Source: Pleurodeles waltl (taxonomy: Eukaryota; Chordata; Amphibia; Caudata; Salamandridae). Taken from it: 64,000 nt of DNA. The DNA is taken from NCBI RefSeq assembly GCF_031143425.1, contig NC_090451.1, positions 352,726,339 through 352,790,338 on the forward strand, read 5' to 3'. The position numbers were made by a program, and so were the translations under genes. Below, piece by piece: positions 22,187 through 31,227 of this stretch; within the stretch, counting starts at the first letter, position 1, and the number at the start of each line of letters is the position of its first letter. Under the pieces are notes generated by a model. It saw only the letters and a list, made by a program, of their open reading frames with translations. It ran no database searches and was not told the origin of the DNA.

Positions 22187-22677
22187 TGAATGACTAATGA
22201 CCTAGATGAATTATGTTTACTGATATTTTCTTAGTTGCTTGGAACGAATTATGTTGCAAGGCTTGTTATCAGAACAGACTCCATGAAAGTACCATTGCCT
22301 GCTAGCTGAAGCAATCTTTCTTTAGAAATGTACCATCCTGTTTATGTGCAGTTCACAGTTCTGTAGAAAAATGTACTATGCAATGTCAGTCACATAGGAC
22401 ATATTCTGTAATTACCTCGTCTAAGCTTTATCTTACTGTATATGGTGCATGATGAAGAATTGACAGTGACACCTCCTTCAGGTGTTCAAGAAATGACCGT
22501 ACGTCATTGTCTAGAACCAATTAAATGCGAGAACACGCCTTGTGGTTTTCTAGAATAAAATGTCATGTATTACTTCCTTTTGGCAGACTGCTCGGACTGG
22601 CCTCTAAAGTTGTCAGTCTCCGTGTACATATAATTAACTATTTTTTTTTTACCCTGAGAGCAGGCTGGTCTTTGGCT
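22187..22677. mobile_element. About 490 bp insertion in the polyprotein, possibly a small LTR
   Basis: Element similarity stops near 22186 and resumes by about 22690. The intervening sequence has no homologue in the sister element. It contains AATAAA near 22554 followed by a GT-rich stretch, as in an LTR R/U5 region, and the hexamer TTTGGT lies on both sides (22181-22186, 22678-22683). It begins TGAATG but does not end in CA at the predicted edge, so an endogenous-retrovirus-like solo LTR is only one possibility. Confidence 0.4.
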
Positions 22678-22683
22678 TTTGGT

Positions 22684-23577
22684 TTCGGAGCTGAGAATTA
22701 GTAGGCTTCAACAGACCCTCTAGGGAAGATCTGTGCCAGGGACAAAGGGAGTGTCCCACTCTTGAAGGCCTGAGACAGAAGCTGCTCAGGGGGAGCTAAG
22801 AAATGTCAGTGGCACCCCCATAGTCTACTGGGAGGAGGGGTTCCTGTTCACTGAGTCCAGCGACCTCCAGCCTGGTACAACCAGGACAGTGGTCGTGCCA
22901 CAGACGTTTAGGGACTTCTTTTCACTTTAGCTCATGACATCCCCCTAGCAGGGCATCTGTGCCAGAACAAGACATGAAGGAGGTTGGTTAACCACTTCTG
23001 CTGGCCAGGCATGTCACAAAAAAGTGAAAGACTTTTTCCAGTCCTGTCCCTCTTGCCAGGCCAATGGCAAGGCAGGACGACACTTAAAGGTCCCCTTAAT
23101 CCCACTACCTGTGGTTGGGGTTCCCTTTGAAAGAGTAAGGATTGACACTGTTGGCCCCCTTGACCCTCCAACAGCATCAGGACATAGATACATTTTATAT
23201 GGTAGTGGATCATGCCATTAGGTATCCTGAGGCTAGTCCCCTTAGGACAGTCACGGCACCTGCAGTTGCCAAAGCCCTGTTGGGTATCTTTAACATGGTT
23301 GGGTTCCGTAAGAGTACATGGAGAAAGCCAGCAAAAATCTTCAGGCCAGACAAGAGCTTCAAAAGCTTTGGTATGACCAAAAAGCTGCTATGGTGGAGTT
23401 CCAACCAGGGGAGAAAGTTTGGGCGTTGGAACCTGTTGCTCCAAGGGCCCTCGACGATAAATGGTCTGGGCCCTATCCCATTCTTGAAAGAAAAGGGGAG
23501 GTCACTTATCTAGTGGAACTAGGCAGCTGCAAGAACCTCAAAAGAATCATACATGGCAAACGCCTACAACCTTTTTG
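22684..23577 (+). pseudogene. Gmr1-like integrase relic, upstream of the polymerase
   Basis: Pieces in order: a CPTLEGLRQK segment (about 22750), AGHLCQNKT and NHFCWPGM, then FFQSCPSCQANGKAGRH (together the HHCC zinc-binding N terminus), and RIDTVGPLDPP with the first catalytic Asp (about 23140). Next is VVDHAIRYPEASPLRT and AVAKALLGIFNMVGF, after which the second Asp and the Glu region are missing. The frame 23318-23578 resumes with QKLWYDQKA, FQPGEKVW and KWSGPYPILERKGEVTYLV, the C-terminal DNA-binding domain. At least three frame changes and a core deletion inactivate it. Gag and protease lie upstream and no reverse transcriptase precedes it, which defines the Gmr1-like order. Confidence 0.82.
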
Positions 23578-23874
23578 ACAGAGCTGATGTGACCATGCTC
23601 ATGGTTACAGATGAAGGACAGGAAGATGAGTGAACCTCTCCCTGATCTCCTCTCCAGCAATCCCCAAGATGGTTTTGCAGATGGAGTGGTCTTGTCAGAC
23701 ACCCTCTCAGGACACCAGCAGACTGACTGCAGGAAAGTCCTCAACCAGTATGCTGGGCTCTTTTCTCTGACCCCCCCTGGGAAGACAAACTGGTGTACCC
23801 ATGATGTGAACACTGGTAACAGCCTGCCTGTCAAAAACAAATTTACTGACAGTCTGACCATGTCAGAGAAAGCA
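23578..23874 (+). pseudogene. Post-integrase linker toward reverse transcriptase, truncated
   Basis: The frame 23611-23910 reads DTLSGHQQTDCRKVLNQYAGLFSLTPPGKTNWCTHDVNTGNSLPVKNKF. The phrase L..Y.GLFS.TPGKT...HD..TG...PV is the usual lead-in to Gypsy reverse transcriptase. The frame is cut at 23875 by the start of another LTR, so no polymerase remains. This supports the gene order integrase then reverse transcriptase. Confidence 0.7.
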
Positions 23875-24355
23875 TGTAGGAGGCTGGACTGGTTTGTAGT
23901 GGGTACCTAAGTCACTTACACCTTATACCAGGTCCAGTTATCCCTTATTAGTGAAATGTAGGCAGTGTTCTAGCAGCTTAGGCTGTCTAGAGGTAGCTGT
24001 AGCAGAGCAGCTTAGGCTGAACTAGGAGACATGCAAAGCTTCTGCAATACCACTATAGTTTCATAGTTCTTATACACAATAAAAGACAATACTCAGTGTT
24101 ACCAAAAATAAATGGACTTTAATTTAGTGAAACAAGGCCAAAAATATCTTAGAGGCAATACTCCTTCTGAAGGTAAGTATTATACACTGGTAACCAAAAT
24201 CAGGTAAGTAAACAGTCATAGAATAGTGCAAACAGTAGAAAATACAATAGATTGCAATGGGCCTAGGGGCAACACAAACCATATACTAAAATAGTGGAAT
24301 GCGAACCACAAATTCTCCCCTAGGCAAGTGTTGTGTGTAGAGGGTGCGCTGGGAG
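23875..24355 (-). mobile_element. Older 3 kb-family LTR, left part
   Basis: It starts TGTAGGAGGCTGGACTGG and is a diverged relative of the LTR at 24356 and 28265. It covers the first 480 bases and is then interrupted by the nested element; the remainder is at 31228-33837. The LTR's sense strand is minus. Confidence 0.85.
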
Positions 24356-25649
24356 TGTAGGAGGCTGGCCTGGCTTGTAGTGGGTACCAAGGGGTACTTA
24401 TACTCTGTACCAGGTCCAGTTAATCCTTATTAGTGTAGAAGAGGTGTTTCTAGCAGCTTAGGCTGATAGAAGGTAGCTATAGCAGAGCAGCTTAGGCTGA
24501 ACTAGGAGGCATGCAAAGCTCCTACTATACCACTGGTGTCATATGCACAATATCATAAGAAAACACAATACACAGATATACTAAAAATAAAGGTACTTTA
24601 TTTTTATGACAATATGCCAAAAGTATCTCAGTTAGTACCCTCAGTATGAGGATGCCAATTATACACAAGATATACGTACACAATACCAAAAATATGCAGT
24701 AATAGCAAAAGGAGTAATGCAAGCAGTGTAAAGTTACAATAGATTGCAATAGGAGCACATCGGTATAGGGGCAACACAAACCATATACTCCAAAAGTGGA
24801 ATGCGAACCACGAATGGACCCCAAACCTATGTGAGCTTGTACAGGGTCGCTGGGACTGTAAGAAAACAGTGAGGGTTAGAAAAATAGCCCACCCCAAGAC
24901 CCTGTAAGGTAGGTGTAAAGTGCACCTACAACCCCCAAAGAGCACAGGAGTCGTGATAGGGGGATTCTGCAAGGAAAACTAACACCAGCAAAGCAACAAC
25001 AGTGGATTTCCGGACCTGAGTACCTGTAAGACAAGGGGACCAAGTCCTAGAGTCGTGACAGTGTCGAGAGTGGGCAGATGCCCAAGAAATGCCAGCTGAG
25101 GGTGCAAAGGAGCTGCCACCGGATGGAAGAAGCTTGGTGTTTTGCAAGAACAAAGAGGACTAGGAACTTCCCCTTTGGAGGATGGATGTCCCACGTCGTG
25201 AAGAAGCTTGCAGAGGTGTTCCCACGCAGAAAGACTGCAAACAAGCCTTGCTAGCTGCAAGGATCGCGGTTAGGGTTTTCGGATGCTGCTGTGGCCCAGG
25301 AGGGACCAGGATGTCGCCACTTGGATGAGGAGACAGAGGGGGCACCCAGCAAGTCAGGGAGCCCTCACAGAAGCACGCAGCACCCGCAGAAGTACCGGAA
25401 CAGGCACTTAGAAGAGGAGTGAACCAGAGTTCACCCGAAGTCACAAAAGGAGGACAACTCAGAAGGTTGTGCACTGCAGGTTAGAGTGTCGGGGACCAAG
25501 GCTTGGCTGTGCACAAAGGAAATCCTGGAAGAGTGCACAGGAACCGGAGCAGCTGCAAATCATGCGGTACCCAGCAATGCAGTCTAGCGTGGGGAGGCAA
25601 GGACTTACCTCCACCAAACTTGGACTGAAGAGTCACTGGACTGTGGGAG
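24356..25649 (-). repeat. Truncated 3' LTR of the nested element
   Basis: It aligns with 28265-29580 from its first base until ...CTGTGGGAGTC, after which integrase sequence begins. In sense orientation this keeps the 3' half of the LTR, including an AATAAA-type signal near 24595-24603, and lacks the 5' half. A 17 bp gap relative to the full LTR is visible around 25452. Confidence 0.88.
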
Positions 25650-26715
25650 TCTCTGTACTGCAGGGGAATGACCAATCTCCTGGCTGCTCCAGGTTTTGGG
25701 TCCCTTGCCTCAGTGTACAAGAGGTTGTCCTCCCAGTAAACTCTATGTGAGTCACTGACATCCCCATTTTGCTGTTTGACAGCTTTCTGTCTGAGACCTT
25801 CTAATGTGGGACAGGATTGCTGTGCCACACTCAGCTCCCGCCTGGCAGGCCCCCCTCCACCCAAAAGCTCAGCAGTGTCTGCTGCCAGCTCTTCTGGTGA
25901 AGGTTCTGCACAGGGTGGAAATTCTTCTTCCTCAGAAGTTGAATCATCTGTAGAGGGAGGGATAGTGGGTAGGGACTTACCCTTACTAACCCTAGCTTTA
26001 GGGAGCACTTGGTCCATTGTTACAAGATCCAAGTCACCCTGTCCTTTTTGCTTTTTGGCCTGAGCCCTTGTCACAGCAAAAATATGCCCAGGAATGCCCA
26101 GCATTGCTACATGAGTCTCCAACTCCACTTCTGCCCAAGCTGATGTCTCTAAATCATTCCCTAGTAGACAGTCTACAGGTAAATCTGAGGCAACCACAAC
26201 TTTCTTTGGACCAGTAACCCCCCTCCAGTTGAGAGTCACAACAGCCATGGGGTGGCTAAGAGTGTTGTTATGAGCGTCTGTCACTTGGTACTGGTGACCA
26301 AGTAGGTGTTGTTCAGGGTGTACCAGTTTCTCTATTACCATGGTAACACTGGGACCTGTGTCCCTGTAGGCCTGAGCCTCCACACTATTGATTAGGGGAA
26401 GTTGCTTGTACTTATCCATATTAAGGGGACAAGCAACCAAGGTGGCCAAATCAATGGCACCTTCAGAGACTAACACAGCCTCTGTGGTCTCCCTAAGAAG
26501 ACCAACCCCAACTAAATTACCAAAAGTGAGCCCAGCTACTCCCTTGGATTGGCTATTAGTAGGTTTGCTCCCACCACCACTGCTATTACTAGGGGCAATA
26601 GAGGTTGCAGTAGGGGTTGTGGTAGTGGGAGGCTTGGTGCTTTTGTTTGGACAACTGGCATCAGTTGTCCAATGGCCTTTTACTTTACATAAATAGCACC
26701 ATGTTTTTTTTTACT
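25650..26715 (-). CDS. Gmr1-like zinc knuckle, protease and N-terminal integrase (partial polyprotein)
   Basis: Read on the minus strand, the frame holds a CYLC..KVKGHW..C zinc knuckle near 26700-26650, then ACPLNMDKYKQLP and the protease active site YRDTGPSVTMV (Asp-Thr-Gly) near 26360. Next come the flap and LLGNDLETSAWAEVEL, an acidic linker with STSEEEEFPP, and a CPTLEGLRQKAVKQQNGD..YWEDNLLYTEA..PKPGAARRLVIPLQYR segment that precedes the integrase zinc finger. The protein would cleave Gag-Pol, but the frame then runs into LTR sequence at about 25650 and ends at 25481. It is one frame away from gag, and an A-run at the junction may be a ribosomal slip site or a mutation. Confidence 0.85.
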
Positions 26716-27989
26716 TGATTAGAAGAGGATTTGGACCCACCACCCCCACCAGAGTGTTTTTGTGGGCCTGATGAAGACTCATTTTTAGATTTGTCCCCAC
26801 CCTTGTCTGAAGACTTACCATCCTTCTTCTTGCCATCCTTGTCACCCCCTGTATGAACTTTTCTGTTCACTCTTGTTCTGACCCATTTGTCTGCCTTCTT
26901 TCCCAATTCTTGGGGAGAGGTCAGATCTGAGTCCACTAGATACTGGTGTAACAAATCAGACACACAGTTGTTATGAATATGCTCTCTCAGGATTAGATTG
27001 TACAGGCTTTCATAGTCAGAAACTTTACTGCCATGTAAGCACCCCTCCAAGGCCTTCACTGAACAGTCAACAAAGTCTATCCAGTCTTGTGAGGACTCTT
27101 TTCTGGTGTCTCTGAACTTAATCCTGTATTGTTCAGTGGTTAAGCCAAATCCATCCAAGAGTGCATCCTTCAAAACTGTAAAATTATTGGCATCACTTTC
27201 TTTAACAGTAAGGAGCCTATCCCTACCCTTTCCATTAAAAGATAGCCATTGGATAGCAGCCCACTGCCTTTGAGGGACCCCCTGTACCATACAGGCCCTC
27301 TCAAGTGCAGCAAACCACTTGTTAATGTCATCCCCCTCTTTGTAAGGGGGAACTATCTTGTGCAGATTCCTGGAATCATGCTCTCTCACAGGATTGCTAT
27401 CAGGAATACTGCTGCTGCCACCATGGGGTCCAAACCCCAACCTCTGTCTCTCCTTCTTTAAGTCTAGGGATTCCCTGTCTAGAGCCAGCTGTTGCTGTTT
27501 AAGCTTCAGCCTGGTTTCTTCCACTCTCAACTTATTGAGTTCCCTTTCTAACATTTTGTCATCAGGGTGGATGGGTTGGGAATGTTTTGACACAGAAGAA
27601 ATATTGGAATGAGCAGAGGGAGACCTGTCCCTAACAGTTGGCACTCTAACAACCTGGCCTTCAGGAACAAAACCTTCCCTACTATGATGGGAGCTTCTAT
27701 TACTACCAGCAATGCTAGGTGGTCTGCTTAGGGGCAGATTAGGAAGTGAACCCTGTACCACTCTCTCAAGGGGCTCCCCTGAGTCAGAGTGTGAGCTATC
27801 TCCTAACTTCTCAATTGAACTGCCAGCTAAGGCCTTATCATTCTCAATGAGCATGTTAGACAATAATTCTCTAGAAGGGTTCTTTCCTACCACTAAACCT
27901 CTATCAATGCAGAGACTCCTTAGGCTCTTAAAGTTAAGGTGGTCATAAGTTGTATTGACCAAATTAAGAGAAGTTCCTACATCAGACAT
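26685..27989 (-). CDS. Gmr1-like Gag, 434 codons, nearly intact, SCAN-like capsid
   Basis: It starts at ATG 27989 (MSDVGTSLNL). Residues 1-130 are Ser-rich and polar. About 145-185 form a charged helix (LERELNKLRVEETRLKLKQQ, then LALDRESLDLKKER) likely to be a coiled coil. About 215-380 are the capsid (PPYKEGDDINKWFAALERAC, GKGRDRLLTV, FGLTTEQYRIKFRDTRK, WIDFVDCSVKALEG, ADKWVRTR). Its C-terminal half matches the SCAN-type dimerisation region. A basic/Gly-rich tail (KDGKKKDGKSSDKGGDK, GGGGGSKSSS) follows. The frame leaves the zinc knuckle at an A-run (26703-26712), so either a slip or a one-base indel joins it to the protease frame. Gag would form the particle and package the element RNA. It is the best-preserved frame in the window. 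Confidence 0.88.
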   Translation of the reverse strand: MSDVGTSLNLVNTTYDHLNFKSLRSLCIDRGLVVGKNPSRELLSNMLIENDKALAGSSIEKLGDSSHSDSGEPLERVVQGSLPNLPLSRPPSIAGSNRSSHHSREGFVPEGQVVRVPTVRDRSPSAHSNISSVSKHSQPIHPDDKMLERELNKLRVEETRLKLKQQQLALDRESLDLKKERQRLGFGPHGGSSSIPDSNPVREHDSRNLHKIVPPYKEGDDINKWFAALERACMVQGVPQRQWAAIQWLSFNGKGRDRLLTVKESDANNFTVLKDALLDGFGLTTEQYRIKFRDTRKESSQDWIDFVDCSVKALEGCLHGSKVSDYESLYNLILREHIHNNCVSDLLHQYLVDSDLTSPQELGKKADKWVRTRVNRKVHTGGDKDGKKKDGKSSDKGGDKSKNESSSGPQKHSGGGGGSKSSSNQVKKNMVLFM

Positions 27990-28264
27990 GATAGAAGAAG
28001 GTTTAGAGACAGATAAAAGAGAGAAAAAGTTTCAGGACTTTTTAAAGAACAGAAAAAAAAAAAACGTTTTCAACTTTTTGAAACTTTTAGCAAGTTTTGA
28101 AGTACTTTTCAGCACTTAGCAGATAGTGTAAGAGAAGAAAAGCAACACTTTTTGGTTAGGTGTACATACACTGAACTTGTTTTGTATATTATTCTCTTAT
28201 GAAAAGTACACAATCACAAAGTGGTAAGTAGTTGCAAGTACTTATCCCACCGCTGCACAACCAA
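27990..28264 (-). promoter_or_regulatory. Leader and primer-binding site of the nested element
   Basis: Directly beside the full LTR, the minus strand reads TTGGTTGTGCAGCGGTGGGA then TAAGTA. It parallels the site after the plus-strand LTR at 20500 and is a likely tRNA primer-binding site. The rest is untranslated leader with an A/T-rich run near 28053-28064. Confidence 0.65.
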
Positions 28265-31227
28265 TGTAGGAGGCTGGCCTGGCTTGTAGTGGGTACCAAG
28301 GGGTACTTACACTCTGTACCAGGTCCAGTTATCCCTTATTAGTGTAGAAGAGGTGTTTCTAGCAGCTTAGGCTGAAATAAAGGTAGCTATAGCAGAGCAG
28401 CTTAGGCTGAACTAGGAGACATGCAAAGCTCCTACTATACCACTGGTGTCATATGCACAATATCATAAGAAAACACAATACACAGATATACTAAAAATAA
28501 AGGTACTTTCTTTTTATGACAATATGCCAAAAGTATCTCAGTGAGTACCCTCTGTATGAGGATGCCAAATATACACAAGATATATGTACACAATACCAAA
28601 AATATGCAGTAATAGCAAAAGGAGTAATGCAAGCAGTGTAAAGTTACAATAGATTGCAGTAGGAGCACATAGGTATAGGGGCAACACAAACTATATACTC
28701 CAAAAGTGGAATGCGAAGCACAAATGAACCCCAAATCTATGTGAGCTTGTATAGGTTCGCTGGGACTGTAAGAAAACAGTGAGGGTTAGAAAAATAGCCC
28801 ACCCCAAGACCCTGTAAGGTAGGTGTAAAGTGCACCTACAACCCCCAAAGAGTACAGGAGTCGTGATAGGGGGATTCTGCAAGGAAAACCAACACCAGCA
28901 AAGCAACAACAGTGGATTTCCGGGCCTGAGTACCTGTAAGACAAGGGGACCAAGTCCAAGAGTCGCGACAGTGTAGAGAGTGGGCAGATGCCCAGGAAAT
29001 GCCAGCTGAGGGTGCAAAGGAGCTGCCACCGGATGGAAGAAGCTTGGTGTTTTGTACGATCGAAGAGGACTAGGAACTTCCCCTTCGGAGGATGTATGTC
29101 CCACGTTGTGAAGAAGCTTGCAGAGGTGTTCCCACGCAGAAAGACCGCAAACAAGCCTTGCTAGCTTTTAGGGTATCGGTTAGGGTTTTCGGATGCTGCT
29201 GTGGCCCAGGAGGGACCAGGATATTACCACTTGGATGAGGAGACAGAGGGGGTACCCAGCAAGTCAGGGAGCCCTCGCAGAAGCAGGCAGCACCCGCAGA
29301 AGTACCGGAACAGGGACTTAGAAGAGGAGTGAACCGGAGTCCACCCGAAATCACAAAAGGGAGTCCCACGACGCCGGAGGACAAATCAGAAGGTTGTGCA
29401 CTGCAGGTTAGAGTGTCGGGGACCCAGGCTTGGCTGTGCACAAAGGCAATCCTGGAAGAGTGCACAGGAGCCAGAGCAGCTGCAAATCACGCAGTACCCA
29501 GCAATGCAGTCTAGCGTGGGGAGGCAAGGACTTACCTCCACCAAACTTGAACTGAAGAGTCACTGAACTGTGGGAGTCACTTGGACAGAGTTGCTGATTT
29601 CCAGGGACCACGCTCGTCGTGCTGAGAGGGGACCCAGAGGACCGGTGATGCAGTCTTTTGTTGCCTGCGGTTGCAGGGGGAAGATTCCGTTGACCCACAG
29701 GAGATTTCTTCAGAGCTCCTGGTGCAAGAAGGAGGCAGGCTACCCCCAGAGCATGCACCACCAGGAAACAGGCGAGAAAGTCGGCAGGTTGAAGCGATAC
29801 AAGGTTGCAGTAGTCGTCTTTGCTACTTTGTTGCGGTTTTGCAGGCGTCCTGAGCAGTCAGCGGTCGATCCTTTGGCAGAAGGTGAAGAGGGAGATGCAG
29901 AGGAACTCTGATGCGCTCTTGCATTCGGTATCTGAAGAATTCCCCAAATCAGAGACCCTAATAGCCAGAAAAGGAGGTTTGGTTACCTAGGAAGGAGGAG
30001 AGGCTAGTAACACAGGTAAGAGTCTCTGACGTCACCTGCTGGCCCTGGCCACTCAGAGCAGTCCAGTGTGCCAGCACACCTCTGAATCCAAGATGGCAGA
30101 GGTCTGGGGCACGCTGGAGGAGCTCTGGGCACCTCCCCTGGGAGGTGCAGGTCAAGGGAGTGGTCACTCCACTTTCCTTTGTCCAGTTTCGTGCCAGAGC
30201 AGGGCTGGGGGATCCCTGAACCGGTGTAGACTGGCTTATGCAGAGATGGGCACCATCTGTGCCCATCAGAGCATTTCCAGAGGCTGGGGGAGGCTACTCC
30301 TCCCCAGCCCTGACACCTTTTTCCACCCTCTCTCTGAGGAAGTCCTTTGTTCTGCCTTCCTGGGCCAGGCCTGGCTGGACCCCAGGAGGGCAGAAACCTG
30401 TCTGAGGGGTTGGCAGCAGCAGCAGCTGCAGTGAAACCCCGGGAAAGGCAGTTTGGCAGTACCCGGATCTGTGCTAGAGACTCTGGGGATCATGGAATTG
30501 TCTCCCTAATGCCAGAATGCCATTGGGGTGACCATTCCATCGTCTTAGACATGTTACATGGCCATGTTTGGAGTTACCATTGTGACGCTATACATAGGTA
30601 GTGACCTATGTATAGTGCACGCGTGAAATGGTGTCCCCGCACTCACAAAGTCCGGGGAATTTGCCCTGAACGATGTGGGGGCACCTTGGCTAGTGCCAGG
30701 GTGCCCACACACTAAGTAACTTTGCACCCAACCTTCACCAGGTGAAGGTTAGACATATAGGTGACTTATAAGTTACTTAAGTGCAGTGGTAAATGGCTGT
30801 GAAATAACGTGGACGTTATTTCACTCAGGCTGCAGTGACGGGCCTGTGTAAGAATTGTCAGAGCTCCTTATAGGTGGCAAAAGAAATGCTGCAGCCCATA
30901 GGGATCTCCTGGAACTCCAATACCCTGGTTACCTCAGTACCACATACTAGGGAATTATAAGGGTGTTCCAGTATGCCAATGTGAATTGGTGAAATTGGTC
31001 ACTAGCCTGTTAGTGACTATTTGGAACGCAGAGAGAGCATAACCACTGAGGTTCTGGTTAGCAGAGCCTCAGTGAGACAGTTAAACATCACACAGGGAAC
31101 ACATATAGGGCACACTTATGAGCACTGGGGCCCTGGCTGGCAGGGTCCCAGTAACACATATACTAAAACAACATATATACAGTGAAATATGGGGGTAACA
31201 TGCCAGGCAAGATGGTACTTTCCTACA
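28265..31227 (-). repeat. Full 5' LTR of the nested element, 2,963 bp
   Basis: On the plus strand it starts TGTAGGAGGCTGGCCTGG and ends GGTACTTTCCTACA; transcription sense is minus. It matches the solo LTR at 50516-53515 along its length. Frames of 60-137 codons within it on both strands recur in every LTR copy; they have no conserved domain and are not called as genes. Confidence 0.92.

Larger units (their letters stand above)
24356..31227 (-). mobile_element. Complete Gmr1-like LTR retrotransposon insertion, 6,872 bp (TSD GGGAG)
   Basis: The element is bounded by TGTAGGAGG at 24356 and TTTCCTACA at 31227, with GGGAG on both sides (24351-24355 and 31228-32). It sits inside an older LTR of the same family. 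From right to left (minus sense) it has a full LTR (28265-31227), primer-binding site, gag, protease, the first part of integrase, then a truncated second LTR (24356 to about 25650). Integrase core, reverse transcriptase and RNase H are absent, so it is a non-autonomous derivative. The gag frame of 434 codons is nearly intact, suggesting a relatively young insertion. The two LTRs differ by scattered substitutions and small indels. Confidence 0.93.
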
